Shown piece by piece: positions 1 through 8,979 of a stretch of DNA of 64,000 bases (positions within the stretch are counted from its first letter, which is position 1; every line of letters starts with the position of its first letter). The position numbers were made by a program, and so were the translations under genes. A model generated the notes under the pieces. The model ran no database searches. It was not told the origin of the DNA and worked only from the letters and a program-made list of their open reading frames with translations. The DNA comes from Petrotoga sp. 9PWA.NaAc.5.4 (GTDB taxonomy: Bacteria; Thermotogota; Thermotogae; Petrotogales; Petrotogaceae), in NCBI RefSeq assembly GCF_002895485.1, contig NZ_AZRK01000024.1:1-64000 (forward strand). Reading direction: 5' to 3'.

Positions 1-91
1 CTTCTAAAGTCATTTTGTTTAGCAAATCTTCTACTCTGTCTTTTATATTATTGTTTATATCCTTACCTGTTTCGACTTTTTTATTGTTCAT
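1..91 (-). CDS. Partial GH3 beta-glucosidase-like protein (N terminus only)
   Basis: Only the first 30 codons lie in the window; the gene runs off the left edge. The peptide contains RVEDLLNKMTLE, the usual opening of glycoside hydrolase family 3 proteins (R-V-x-D-L-L-x-x-M-T-L-E-E-K). GH3 enzymes release terminal sugars such as glucose or xylose from beta-linked oligosaccharides. The start is an ATG (complement of 89-91) behind a good SD, TGGAGG, at about 99-104. It lies downstream of the GH31 gene on the same strand and shares its operator-like site, so joint control is likely. The substrate cannot be judged from this fragment. Confidence 0.7.
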   Translation of the reverse strand, partial: MNNKKVETGKDINNNIKDRVEDLLNKMTLE

Positions 92-217
92 TTTTCTGCC
101 TCCAAAAATTTTGTCTATTTTTCAAATTCAAATTGGAAAAACCTATCCCCCCATTTTAAAATTAAAAAACAATTAAAATATTAGTGATATTTAATTAATT
201 TTAAAATTCACATTTCA

Positions 218-246
218 ATTATATAAAGTTAAATTGATTATTGCCG
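218..246 (-). promoter_or_regulatory. Putative promoter of the GH3 gene (strong -10, weak -35)
   Basis: On the minus strand a perfect TATAAT lies at 218-223. Seventeen bases upstream the -35 position (241-246) reads CGGCAA, a poor match to TTGACA. The weak -35 next to the palindrome at 253-269 would fit a promoter that needs an activator, but this is inference. Confidence 0.45.
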
Positions 247-252
247 AATGTA

Positions 253-269
253 AGTTTATTCAATCAACT
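253..269. promoter_or_regulatory. Palindromic operator-like site, copy 1 (GH3 promoter)
   Basis: AGTTTATTCAATCAACT fits the dyad AGTTnATTnAATnAACT exactly. Near-identical sites lie at 2514-2530 (one difference) and 2389-2405 (inverted, two differences), both by the GH31 promoter. The distance from the site to the -10 hexamer is almost the same at both promoters (29 and 28 intervening bases). The size and symmetry suit a LacI- or ROK-type sugar regulator; the protein is not in the window. Confidence 0.55.
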
Positions 270-366
270 AATAATATAAGTAATTATCTACCACTCTTTT
301 TGATTATAGAGTTATTCCTTATTTTTTTGATTTTTTATTTGGCTATATCCACTTATTCGTAATATC

Positions 367-2334
367 CTACTTTTTTAAAAATGCAGGAATTTTATTTAAA
401 GGAACATAGAATTCTATCCATTGTCCTCCTTCATATTCTTTGTCTCCAGAGAATTCTTTCCATTTTGCTCCTTTTGGTAAGTATACTTTTTTGTTTCTTT
501 TTCCTTTTTCTGTTATTGGGGTTACCAATATATTTGGTCCAAACATGTATTGATCTCCTATTTCATATACTTTTTCATCTTCTGGAAAATCATAGAACAT
601 GGGTTTCATAATCGGTGTCCCTTCTTCATGGGCTTTTCTCATTTGTTCCATTATGTATGGTTTCATCTTTTCTCTTAGAAATAATAATTCTTTTATTATT
701 TCATAAGTCTCTTCTCCATATGACCATACTTCATTTGGACCTCCTACTAAGTTCATTGGATCATCAGGTTCATTAGGATTCGGTTTTTCCCCTTTATATT
801 TTCTGTTACCATGAAGCCTAAATATTGGTGAAAATACCCCAAATTGGAACCATCTTATTATTAATTCTCTGAACGTTGGATCATCTGGATCTCCACCATA
901 GAATCCTCCTATGTCTGTTGTCCACCAAGGTATACCACATATCGCCATGTGTAACCCAGCTTTTATTTGATTCTTTAACGATTCAAATGTCGAGGGGATG
1001 TCTCCTGACCATACTACCGTTCCATATCTTTGCACTCCATGCCATGCACATCTTATGAGATTTACTATCTCATTTTCTCCTTCGCTTTTTACCCCATCAT
1101 AGAATGTTTTGGCATAATAATATGGGTATATGTTACTTACCTCTAATCCGTTTCCTAAATAATATCTGACATTATCGTAATCGTATGTTTTCATCTCAGG
1201 TTCCGCTTCATCTAACCAAAACATCTTTATTCCATATTTATAATAGTTTTCTTTTACTTTGTTCCATACATATTTTTGCGATTCTGGGTTCATTGCATCA
1301 AAATGAGTACATGAGCCCCTGAATGTCATTAAGATGGGTTCGCTTCTTTCTGTTGTTACTAATAAGTTATTTTCTAACATTTCTTCAAAGTTTTCACTTT
1401 TTAAGTCTACCGTTGGCCATATGGAGACCATTAACTTTATTCCCAATTGGTTTAATTCGTCTACCATCGCTTTTGGATCGGGCCAATACTTTTTATCAAA
1501 TCTCCATTCCCCTTGCATTGGCCAGTGAAAGAAATCTATCACTATAACAGATAAAGGTAATTCTCTTTTTTTATATTCTCTTGCTACGCTTAATAATTCT
1601 TCTTGTGTCCTGTACCTTAATTTGCATTGCCAAAATCCAGCTGCCCATTCTGGTAACATCGGTGATCTTCCGTATAATTTTGTGTACTTTTTTATTATTT
1701 CTTCTGGCGTTTCTCCATATATGATTAAATAATCTATTTGCTTTGTCCCTTCAGCTACCCATCGTGTGTAATTGTTTACTAACTCCGCTCTACCTATTGC
1801 AGGATTGTTCCATACTATTCCATAATTTCTGTTTGATAGTAAAAAGGGTATACTTATTTGTGTGTTTTTTTGAGCTAGTTCTAAAACACTTCCTTTGAGA
1901 TTGAATTGTCCATTTGCATACTGACCCATCCCGTAGAACTTTTCTTCTTCGTAAGATTTAAATGTAAGTTGTATTTTGTATAGTTCGCTACTTATTGCTT
2001 TATATTCTCTTGCATGTAAAAGATCTGCATTGTTTACCCTTTTATCTATCCATAATTCTTCGAGTATCTTTTTTTCGTTTTCTTTTAAATAATTCACTGT
2101 TCCGTTTTCTAAAATTTCCGCTTTAATCTTTCCATTTGTTATAGTTGCTTTATTTTCCTTTATTTTAATATCACTTACTATCTCTTTTTGAGGCAGTAAC
2201 GTCCAATTTTGTTCAATGATATCTTTGTTTAGAGTAGCTCTAAATCTCAAACAATCTTCACCATATGGTTCAATCAATATAGTTTCTCTTTTACTTTTTA
2301 CCACTAATTGGTTTCTATTTTGAGTTATATGCAT
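367..2334 (-). CDS. GH31 alpha-xylosidase / alpha-glucosidase family protein
   Basis: A 655-residue glycoside hydrolase family 31 enzyme, expected to cleave terminal alpha-xylosyl or alpha-glucosyl units. The nucleophile motif is FWLDEAEPE (Asp375) and the acid/base motif is VVWSGDI (Asp445), in the form typical of the xylosidase-like branch. There is no signal peptide, so it probably acts in the cytoplasm on imported oligosaccharides. The ATG at 2334 is preferred because AAGGAG sits 8 nt upstream; a TTG two codons earlier is too close to that SD. It lies upstream of a GH3 gene on the same strand, which fits xyloglucan- or glucan-oligosaccharide use. The exact substrate is open. Confidence 0.88.
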   Translation of the reverse strand: MHITQNRNQLVVKSKRETILIEPYGEDCLRFRATLNKDIIEQNWTLLPQKEIVSDIKIKENKATITNGKIKAEILENGTVNYLKENEKKILEELWIDKRVNNADLLHAREYKAISSELYKIQLTFKSYEEEKFYGMGQYANGQFNLKGSVLELAQKNTQISIPFLLSNRNYGIVWNNPAIGRAELVNNYTRWVAEGTKQIDYLIIYGETPEEIIKKYTKLYGRSPMLPEWAAGFWQCKLRYRTQEELLSVAREYKKRELPLSVIVIDFFHWPMQGEWRFDKKYWPDPKAMVDELNQLGIKLMVSIWPTVDLKSENFEEMLENNLLVTTERSEPILMTFRGSCTHFDAMNPESQKYVWNKVKENYYKYGIKMFWLDEAEPEMKTYDYDNVRYYLGNGLEVSNIYPYYYAKTFYDGVKSEGENEIVNLIRCAWHGVQRYGTVVWSGDIPSTFESLKNQIKAGLHMAICGIPWWTTDIGGFYGGDPDDPTFRELIIRWFQFGVFSPIFRLHGNRKYKGEKPNPNEPDDPMNLVGGPNEVWSYGEETYEIIKELLFLREKMKPYIMEQMRKAHEEGTPIMKPMFYDFPEDEKVYEIGDQYMFGPNILVTPITEKGKRNKKVYLPKGAKWKEFSGDKEYEGGQWIEFYVPLNKIPAFLKK

Positions 2335-2388
2335 CAACAAATCTCCTTTTTAAAGAGATAAAATCACATTATTAAAAAAGTTACTTTT

Positions 2389-2405
2389 AGTTGATTGTAT
2401 AAATT
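2389..2405. promoter_or_regulatory. Palindromic operator-like site, copy 3 (GH31 leader)
   Basis: AGTTGATTGTATAAATT on the plus strand is the inverted form of the sites at 253-269 and 2514-2530, with two differences from the best copy. It lies between the GH31 -10 hexamer and the start codon. Binding here as well as at 2514-2530 could allow a repression loop of about 125 bp; this is inference. Confidence 0.4.
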
Positions 2406-2479
2406 AATTTATAACCCAAATCTTATTCTTTTTTCGTGAAAATATTAATTTATTAAATAGTTTAATTGTATGTAAAATA

Positions 2480-2508
2480 ATTATATATAATTTAACTTTT
2501 TAAGTCAA
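2480..2508 (-). promoter_or_regulatory. GH31 promoter
   Basis: On the minus strand TTGACT (2503-2508) and TATAAT (2480-2485) are separated by exactly 17 bp, a near-consensus sigma-70 promoter. The palindrome at 2514-2530 begins 6 bp upstream of the -35. Confidence 0.75.
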
Positions 2509-2513
2509 ACTTT

Positions 2514-2530
2514 AGTTTATCCAATCAACT
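2514..2530. promoter_or_regulatory. Palindromic operator-like site, copy 2 (GH31 promoter)
   Basis: AGTTTATCCAATCAACT differs by one base from the site at 253-269. Similarity continues beyond the palindrome (TTAGTTGATTG followed by AATAAACT-like sequence on the minus strand, and GTRATTAT on the other side), so the two promoters share about 35 bp of related sequence. It sits just upstream of the GH31 -35. Confidence 0.55.
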
Positions 2531-2685
2531 AATATTACGGGTGATTATAAACAATTATTTTTGTTTAGATAATATTTTCTTATTTTTTCTGAAAATTGTG
2601 AAAAATAATATTAAGAAAATAAAAGATTTTTGTTTTTAATTCAATTTGATTACTGTTAAACGATGCTGATCATTTTTATTTAGAA

Positions 2686-2714
2686 ATGAGAAATTTTTTT
2701 CATGGTGTTATAAT
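2686..2714 (+). promoter_or_regulatory. Putative hut operon promoter (extended -10)
   Basis: TGTTATAAT (2706-2714) is an extended -10 with a full TATAAT hexamer. Seventeen bases upstream ATGAGA matches TTGACA at 4 of 6 positions. It lies upstream of the repeat element at 2742-2950, so hut mRNA would carry that element in its 5' UTR. The -35 falls in what looks like a stray end of the same repeat (2678-2700). The remaining sequence from 2531 to 2677 is AT-rich without other recognisable signals. Confidence 0.5.
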
Positions 2715-2741
2715 TTTATTGATATACGTTATTATTAATTC

Positions 2742-2950
2742 TAAGAATTTTAGAAATGATAGTTTTCAGAAAATAAGATTTTGAATTTAAAATGGCGTCA
2801 GGGCGGAACCCTCTTTCCATTGCCGGCTAAAAGTACCAAAAACTAAAGAGATTAAGAATTAGTAAGAGTTAGAAGTGGGGAGATATTTTGTAAAAAAATC
2901 AACGCTAAAACATACACATAATAAGAATTTTGTAATTTCTAAAGTGGGTA
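2742..2950 (+). mobile_element. MITE-like element, copy 1 (upstream of hutH)
   Basis: A 209-bp copy in forward orientation. Its ends are TAAGAATTTTAGAAAT and, on the other strand, TACCCACTTTAGAAAT. It is flanked by an exact 9-bp direct repeat, TATTAATTC (2733-2741 and 2951-2959), read as a target-site duplication. The right end lies 27 nt before the hutH TTG. Confidence 0.75.
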
Positions 2951-2977
2951 TATTAATTCCATATGGAGGTCTTGAAT

Positions 2978-4504
2978 TTGAACAAAGTTTGCATAGATGG
3001 AAACAATCTAACTATAGAAGATGTAATCAAAGTAGCGAGAAATTTTTTTCAGGTTGATTTAGATAATTCCGTTTTAAAAAAGATTGATGATTCAAGAAAA
3101 GTTGTTGATAAATTTGTGAAGGAAGAAAAAATTGTATATGGTGTAACTACAGGTTTCGGAGAACTTTGCAATATTTTTATATCTAACGACAAAGCAGAAA
3201 TTCTTCAAAGAAATTTGATAAAAAGTCACGCATGTGGTGTTGGAAATCCTTTAGATATAGAAACTGTTAGAGCAATTATGTTATTAAGAGTCAATTCTTT
3301 GATAAAAGGATATTCTGGTATAAGGCTTTCAACTTTAAATACTTTAATTGAAATGATCAATAAGAAGGTACACCCTGTAATCCCTGAAAAAGGTTCATTA
3401 GGAGCAAGCGGGGATCTTGCTCCACTAGCACATATGGTTTTGCCCATGATAGGGGAAGGAGAAGCCTACTATAATGGTGAAAGGTTAAGTGGAAGAGAAG
3501 CAATGATATTAGCTGACATAGATACTGTTGATTTGATAGCAAAAGAAGGTCTTGCACTAATAAATGGAACACAAGTCATGACAGCTATAGCTGCTTTAAA
3601 TATATATGATAGTATTGAACTTTCGAAAATAGCTGATATTGTTTCTTCTGTAACTTTTGAGTCATTAAATGGGATTATTGACGCTTTTGATGAAAAAGTG
3701 CACAAGCTAAGGCCTCATAAAGGCCAAATAAATACTGCCAGCAATTTAAGAAGAATATTGGAAAATAGTAATATGGTTTCTCGTCAAGGTCAATTAAGGG
3801 TCCAAGATGCATATTCTCTAAGATGCATACCACAAGTACACGGTGCATCCAAGGATTCTATAAACTATGTAAAAGATGTTGTAGAAACTGAAATGAATTC
3901 TGTGACAGATAATCCTTTAATTTTTACAAATGAGGAAGAAGTTATATCTGCAGGAAACTTTCATGGTCAACCGATAGCTTTAAGCATGGATTTTTTATCA
4001 ATTGCCTTATCAGAAATTGCTAATATATCGGAAAGACGCATAGAAAGAATGGTGAACCCAACTCTTAGTGGGCTGTCTCCATTTTTAATCGAAAAAAGTG
4101 GTTTAAATTCTGGCTTTATGCTCGTTCAATATTCGGCTGCATCGTTGGTTTCAGAAAATAAAATTCTTTCACATCCTGCAAGTGTTGATTCTATACCTTC
4201 TTCTGCGAACCAAGAAGATCATGTTTCAATGGGTACAATCGCAGCACGAAAAACAAGAAATATTCTTAACAATGTAAGAAAGGTTCTTGCAATGGAGTTA
4301 TTGTGTGCTTGCCAAGCTCTTGATTTACGAGGAATAAAAGGATTAGGAAAAGGTACAAAAATAGTTTATGAAATGATTAGAGAACAAATTCCAAAAATTA
4401 CAGAAGACAAAATCATGTACGTAGATATCAATAAATGTGAAGAAATATTGAAATCTGGAAATGTTGTAAAAGAAGTGGAAAAAGAAATAGGTAAATTAGA
4501 ATAA
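2978..4504 (+). CDS. hutH: Histidine ammonia-lyase
   Basis: Catalyses histidine to urocanate plus ammonia, the first step of histidine breakdown. The MIO-forming Ala-Ser-Gly lies in GSLGASGDLAPLAH. I place the start at TTG 2978: GGAGGT at 2965-2970 is 7 nt upstream, and an in-frame ATG at 2963 overlaps that SD and has none of its own. With this start the protein has 508 residues and the Ala-Ser-Gly falls at 143-145, almost the position in characterised enzymes (142-144). The hutU SD follows within 15 nt, so the two are co-transcribed. Confidence 0.95.
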   Translation: MNKVCIDGNNLTIEDVIKVARNFFQVDLDNSVLKKIDDSRKVVDKFVKEEKIVYGVTTGFGELCNIFISNDKAEILQRNLIKSHACGVGNPLDIETVRAIMLLRVNSLIKGYSGIRLSTLNTLIEMINKKVHPVIPEKGSLGASGDLAPLAHMVLPMIGEGEAYYNGERLSGREAMILADIDTVDLIAKEGLALINGTQVMTAIAALNIYDSIELSKIADIVSSVTFESLNGIIDAFDEKVHKLRPHKGQINTASNLRRILENSNMVSRQGQLRVQDAYSLRCIPQVHGASKDSINYVKDVVETEMNSVTDNPLIFTNEEEVISAGNFHGQPIALSMDFLSIALSEIANISERRIERMVNPTLSGLSPFLIEKSGLNSGFMLVQYSAASLVSENKILSHPASVDSIPSSANQEDHVSMGTIAARKTRNILNNVRKVLAMELLCACQALDLRGIKGLGKGTKIVYEMIREQIPKITEDKIMYVDINKCEEILKSGNVVKEVEKEIGKLE

Positions 4505-4533
4505 CGAATTTGAAAAAAAGGAGGAAAAACATT

Positions 4534-6567
4534 ATGATCAACAATTTCGATATTTCTGATGCAATGATTATTAAATTAGATGATAAACTACCAGAAATGC
4601 CTAAATTTATCGAAGGTATCAGAAGAGCTCCTAAAAGGCCATTAAATCTTTCAAGACATGAAATTGAGATAGCTCTTGAAAACGCGTTGAGGTATATTCC
4701 AGAAAGTTTGCATAAAAAATTAGCACCAGAATTTTTAGAAGAATTGGTTACTCGTGGAAGAATTTACGGTTACAGATATCGACCTGAGGGAAATATTAAA
4801 GCCAAACCCATAGACGAATATAATGGAAGATGCATAGAAGGAAAAGCCTTTCAAGTTATGATAGATAACAATTTGGATTTCGATGTAGCCTTATATCCAT
4901 ACGAATTAGTAACCTATGGTGAAACAGGTCAAGTATGTCAAAATTGGATGCAATATAGATTGATAAAAAAATACCTTGAAGTTTTAAGCGATGAGCAAAC
5001 TTTGGTTGTTGCCTCTGGTCATCCTTTAGGATTATTTCGATCTACAAAAAATAGTCCAAGGGTAATAATCACAAACGCTTTGATGGTAGGAATGTACGAT
5101 GATCAAGAACATTGGATCAAAGCACAAGCTATGGGAGTAGCAAATTATGGTCAAATGACAGCAGGTGGTTGGATGTACATCGGGCCTCAAGGCATCGTTC
5201 ACGGTACTTACAACACTTTATTAAATGCCGGTAGACTGAAATTAGGAATCCCACAAGATGGTGATTTAAAGGGCCATTTGTTTGTAAGTTCTGGACTTGG
5301 AGGAATGAGTGGTGCTCAAGCAAAGGCAATAGAAATAGCAAGAGGCGTTGGTATAATAGCTGAAGTTGATTATTCAAGGATAGAAACACGACTAAAACAA
5401 GGGTGGATAAAAACTGTAAGCGATAATTTGGATGAAATATTTGATCTCACTTTTAAACACTTAGAAAATAAAGACCCCTTCTCAATAGCATACTATGGAA
5501 ATATAGTAGATTTACTTGAATATATAGTAAATAAAGGCATAAAAGTAGATTTACTCTCTGATCAAACATCCTGTCACGCTGCTTATGAAGGAGGATACTG
5601 TCCTCAGGACTTAACTCACGAAGAAATGAATATATTGTTAGAAGAAGATAGAAACAAATTCGTTGAATTAGTAAATAAATCTTTGAAACACCACTTTGAA
5701 TTAATAAAATTACTTGTTGAAAGGGGTACTTACTTCTTTGACTATGGAAATAGTTTTATGAAAGCTGTTTTCGATGCGGGAGTAAAAGAAATAGCGAAAA
5801 ACGGAAGGGATGAAAGTGAAGGATTTATTTTTCCTTCCTACGTCGAAGATATAATTGGACCTGTGTTGTTCGATTATGGTTATGGACCTTTCAGATGGGT
5901 TTGTTTAAGTGGAAAGAAAGAAGACTTGTTAAAAACAGATAAAGCAGCTATGGAATGTATAAACCCAAACAGAAGAGGTCAAGATAGAGATAATTATATT
6001 TGGATCAGAGATGCAGATAAAAACAATCTTGTAGTAGGAACTCAAGCTAGAATTCTTTACCAAGATGCTTTGGGTAGAATGAATATAGCTCTTAAATTTA
6101 ACGATATGGTTAGAAAAGGAGAAGTGGGACCCATCATGATTGGAAGAGACCATCATGACGCCGGAGGTGCCGATTCGCCTTTTAGAGAGACTTCAAATAT
6201 TAAAGATGGAAGCAATATAATGGCAGACATGGCAACACATGATTTTGCAGGAAATGCAGCAAGAGGAATGAGTTTAGTGACGCTTCACAATGGTGGAGGT
6301 GTAGGAATAGGCAAGGCCATAAATGGAGGGTTTGGCTTAGTTTTAGATGGAAGTGAAAGAGTTGATAAGATAATAAAAGATGCTATAGCTTGGGATGTAA
6401 TGGTAGGAGTTGCAAGAAGATCGTGGGCACGAAACACGGCCTCTATAGAAACTTGCATAGAATACAATAAAGAATTTAAAAACAGTGACCACATAACTTT
6501 ACCCTTTATAGCAAACAAGGATATGATAAAAGATTTGGTTAATGAATATTATAATAAGCTTTTTTAA
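4534..6567 (+). CDS. hutU: Urocanate hydratase (urocanase), long form
   Basis: Converts urocanate to 4-imidazolone-5-propionate using tightly bound NAD. The dinucleotide-binding segment SGLGGMSGAQAKA is near residue 255 and the C-terminal signature reads YGPFRWVCLSG (Cys457). The 677-residue length matches the long urocanases of eukaryotes and some anaerobes, not the roughly 555-residue form of Pseudomonas and Bacillus. The ATG at 4534 is chosen because AGGAGG (4519-4524) lies 9 nt upstream; an in-frame TTG at 4510 precedes that SD. It follows hutH closely in one operon. Confidence 0.94.
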   Translation: MINNFDISDAMIIKLDDKLPEMPKFIEGIRRAPKRPLNLSRHEIEIALENALRYIPESLHKKLAPEFLEELVTRGRIYGYRYRPEGNIKAKPIDEYNGRCIEGKAFQVMIDNNLDFDVALYPYELVTYGETGQVCQNWMQYRLIKKYLEVLSDEQTLVVASGHPLGLFRSTKNSPRVIITNALMVGMYDDQEHWIKAQAMGVANYGQMTAGGWMYIGPQGIVHGTYNTLLNAGRLKLGIPQDGDLKGHLFVSSGLGGMSGAQAKAIEIARGVGIIAEVDYSRIETRLKQGWIKTVSDNLDEIFDLTFKHLENKDPFSIAYYGNIVDLLEYIVNKGIKVDLLSDQTSCHAAYEGGYCPQDLTHEEMNILLEEDRNKFVELVNKSLKHHFELIKLLVERGTYFFDYGNSFMKAVFDAGVKEIAKNGRDESEGFIFPSYVEDIIGPVLFDYGYGPFRWVCLSGKKEDLLKTDKAAMECINPNRRGQDRDNYIWIRDADKNNLVVGTQARILYQDALGRMNIALKFNDMVRKGEVGPIMIGRDHHDAGGADSPFRETSNIKDGSNIMADMATHDFAGNAARGMSLVTLHNGGGVGIGKAINGGFGLVLDGSERVDKIIKDAIAWDVMVGVARRSWARNTASIETCIEYNKEFKNSDHITLPFIANKDMIKDLVNEYYNKLF

Positions 6568-6666
6568 CTTTAAAAATGATTATTTTTTATAGAAAATAAG
6601 CTTTTGAATTTAAAATGTTTCGAGGCTGAGTACTATTTCCCAGATTTTAAAATTTTAAAATGATTA
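6562..6666 (+). mobile_element. MITE-like element, copy 2, internally deleted (upstream of ftcD)
   Basis: About 105 bp with a recognisable left half (AGAAAATAAGCTTTTGAATT and onward) and a right end TAATCATTTTAAAAT on the opposite strand; the middle is lost. The left end overlaps the hutU stop codon (6565-6567). The right end is 26 nt before the ftcD GTG. Forward orientation, same as the gene. Confidence 0.5.
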
Positions 6667-6692
6667 TGATAAGTTAAATTGGAGGAATAAAA

Positions 6693-7598
6693 GTGAAAAA
6701 ATTGATAGAATGTATCCCAAATTTCAGTGAAGGAAGAGATAAAGAAAAGATAGAACGTATCGTTGATGAAATTAGAAAACAAAATGGAATTAAATTGTTG
6801 AATTATTCTTACGATAAAGACCATAATAGGAGTGTCGTCACCTTTGTTGGGGAACCCGAGGAAGTTATAGAAGCTGCTTTCAATAGCTGCAAAAAAGCAT
6901 GTGAGTTGATCGATTTGAGAATACACAAAGGAGAACATCCTCGAATGGGAGCAACCGATGTTATACCCTTAGTACCTATAAAAAACGTTACTATGCAAGA
7001 GTGCATAGAATATTCAAAAACATTAGCAAAAAGAATAGCTGAGGAATTAAATATTCCAGTATTTTTATATGAAAAATCAGCTATGACTCCTGAAAGAGAG
7101 GATCTATCAAATATAAGGAAAGGCGAATTTGAAGGAATGTTTGAAAAAATGAAAAAAGAAGAATGGAAACCAGATTATGGTCAGGATAAGCCACATGAAA
7201 GTGCTGGAGTCACAGCAGTCGGAGCACGAATGCCTTTAATTGCTTTCAACATTAACTTAAACACGAATAATATAGAAGTAGCCAAAAAGATAGCAAAAGC
7301 CGTTCGAGGAAAAAGTGGAGGATTTAAATATTGTAAATCTCTCGCATTTGAGATCAAAGAAAGAAATATTGTACAAGTCTCGATGAACATGGTAGACTAT
7401 ACAAAGACACCTCTTTATAGAGTCTTTCAAGTAATAGAAAACGAAGCAAATAGATATGGTGTTAGTGTAATTGGAAGTGAAATTGTTGGATTGATTCCAT
7501 TGAATGCAATTGCGGACATAGCAGATTATTTTTTGAAACTCGAAAATTTTAATTACGACCAGATTTTAGAGAATCAAATTTATGGTGATGAACTATGA
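6693..7598 (+). CDS. ftcD: Glutamate formimidoyltransferase
   Basis: Transfers the formimino group of N-formimino-L-glutamate to tetrahydrofolate, releasing glutamate. The protein has 301 residues, the transferase part only, without a fused cyclodeaminase domain. The motif HKGEHPRMGATDV holds His82, which matches the catalytic His number I recall for the mammalian enzyme. The start is GTG with GGAGG 7 nt upstream. It overlaps hutI by four bases (ATGA). Its presence means the pathway goes through formiminoglutamate and THF, not a HutG/HutF route. A formimino-THF cyclodeaminase would be needed elsewhere in the genome. Confidence 0.93.
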   Translation: MKKLIECIPNFSEGRDKEKIERIVDEIRKQNGIKLLNYSYDKDHNRSVVTFVGEPEEVIEAAFNSCKKACELIDLRIHKGEHPRMGATDVIPLVPIKNVTMQECIEYSKTLAKRIAEELNIPVFLYEKSAMTPEREDLSNIRKGEFEGMFEKMKKEEWKPDYGQDKPHESAGVTAVGARMPLIAFNINLNTNNIEVAKKIAKAVRGKSGGFKYCKSLAFEIKERNIVQVSMNMVDYTKTPLYRVFQVIENEANRYGVSVIGSEIVGLIPLNAIADIADYFLKLENFNYDQILENQIYGDEL

Positions 7599-8875
7599 AA
7601 AAAGAGGAAGCTACGTTAGTTCTTAAAAATATTTCAAACTTAATAACTTTAAAAGGTCCCAATAGAGCAAGAATAAAAAGAGAGATGTCAGAAACGGGAT
7701 TAATTAACAACGGAATTATCGCAGTAAAAAATGACAAAATAATATATGTTGGACAAGGTACCTTACCTAAAAATATAAAAACAACGGCTGAAACAAAAAT
7801 AATTGATTGCAAAGGAAAAACTGTAACTCCAGGACTAATTGACTCACATACACATTTAATACATGCGGGCTCAAGAGAATATGAACTTTTTGAAAAAATA
7901 AAGGGTATAAAATACTTGGAAATTCTTGAATCAGGTGGAGGAATCTATGATACCGTTGAGGCTACTAAAAAAGCATCTTTTAAGGAATTATACGAAAAAG
8001 CCGAAAAAAGTCTAAATATAATGCTAAGTTATGGAGTTACTACTATAGAAGCAAAAAGTGGTTATGGGCTCGATGATTTTGAAACAGAATTAAAGCAATT
8101 GGAAGTTATGAAAGAGTTGAACAAAAACCACCCTGTAGACATAGTACCTACTTTTTTAGGAGCCCATGCTGTTCCTAAAAAATATAGAAACAACAGTGAC
8201 GATTTTGTTGAAAAACTATTAAAAGAAATGATTCCATTCGTTTCTGAAAAAAGGTTAGCTAAATTTTGTGATGTGTTTTGTGAAAAAGGAGTATTTACAG
8301 TAGAGCAAAGTAGAAAAATTCTATCAGAAGCTAAAAAATTTGGGTTACTTCCTAAAATTCATGCAGACGAAATAGAAAGTACTGGAGGTGCTGAATTAGC
8401 AGCTGAATTAGGTTGTATATCAGGTGATCATTTGGTAGGAGCAAGCTATAATGGTTTAAAAATGATGGCAGAAAAAGGAGTAATTGCAAATCTCTTACCT
8501 ACAACTACATTTTTTCTTCAAAGTGAAAAATATGCAAAAGCAAGAAAAATGATTGATTTAGGAATACCTGTTACACTTTCTACAGACTATAATCCTGGAA
8601 GTTCTCCCACAGAAAATCTACAATTAGTAATGAGTTTTGGAGCCATTAAATTAAATATGACACCGCAAGAAATAATTAATTCTGTGACTATAAATGCTGC
8701 TGCTTCCTTAAAACTGGAAAATCAAGTTGGAAGTATTGATGAAGGAAAAAATGCTGATATATCAATTTTTGACACACCAAGTTTAGAGTATTTAATATAT
8801 CATTTTGGGATAAATCATACTTATATGGTTATAAAAAATGGGAAAATAGTATATAATAAAAATCCCATCCTATAA
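7595..8875 (+). CDS. hutI: Imidazolonepropionase
   Basis: Hydrolyses 4-imidazolone-5-propionate to N-formimino-L-glutamate. It is an amidohydrolase-fold metal enzyme of 426 residues, close to the family norm. Expected metal and substrate motifs are present: DSHTHLIHAGSR (His85, His87), LGAHAVP, IHADE (His256), SGDHL (His279) and STDYNPG (Asp331). The start codon overlaps the ftcD stop (ATGA), indicating translational coupling, and the SD is weak. The hut operon ends here; no clear terminator follows, and the next promoter (8944) belongs to a small RNA. Confidence 0.95.
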   Translation: MKKEEATLVLKNISNLITLKGPNRARIKREMSETGLINNGIIAVKNDKIIYVGQGTLPKNIKTTAETKIIDCKGKTVTPGLIDSHTHLIHAGSREYELFEKIKGIKYLEILESGGGIYDTVEATKKASFKELYEKAEKSLNIMLSYGVTTIEAKSGYGLDDFETELKQLEVMKELNKNHPVDIVPTFLGAHAVPKKYRNNSDDFVEKLLKEMIPFVSEKRLAKFCDVFCEKGVFTVEQSRKILSEAKKFGLLPKIHADEIESTGGAELAAELGCISGDHLVGASYNGLKMMAEKGVIANLLPTTTFFLQSEKYAKARKMIDLGIPVTLSTDYNPGSSPTENLQLVMSFGAIKLNMTPQEIINSVTINAAASLKLENQVGSIDEGKNADISIFDTPSLEYLIYHFGINHTYMVIKNGKIVYNKNPIL

Positions 8876-8943
8876 AATAAGATAAATGTATTTAATATTT
8901 ACATAGCATTTACTTAATATTAACTATAAAATATGAATAACTC

Positions 8944-8972
8944 TTGACAATATTCTAAAAATGTGATATTAT
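8944..8972 (+). promoter_or_regulatory. Strong promoter of the small RNA
   Basis: TTGACA (8944-8949) and TATTAT (8967-8972) with a 17-bp spacer: a consensus -35 and a -10 one base off. No ORF with a start and SD follows, so it should drive the structured RNA at about 8980-9186. Confidence 0.75.
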
Positions 8973-8979
8973 TTTAATA

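Noticed and set aside
2531-2677. AT-rich dyads upstream of the hut promoter as a terminator or HutP-type site
   Set aside because: Pairing is broken and consists almost only of A/T, and no known hut regulatory motif could be recognised.
3226-3705. Long minus-strand reading frames opposite hutH and similar frames opposite other genes
   Set aside because: They have no SD, no family resemblance, and simply mirror codon use of the true genes.
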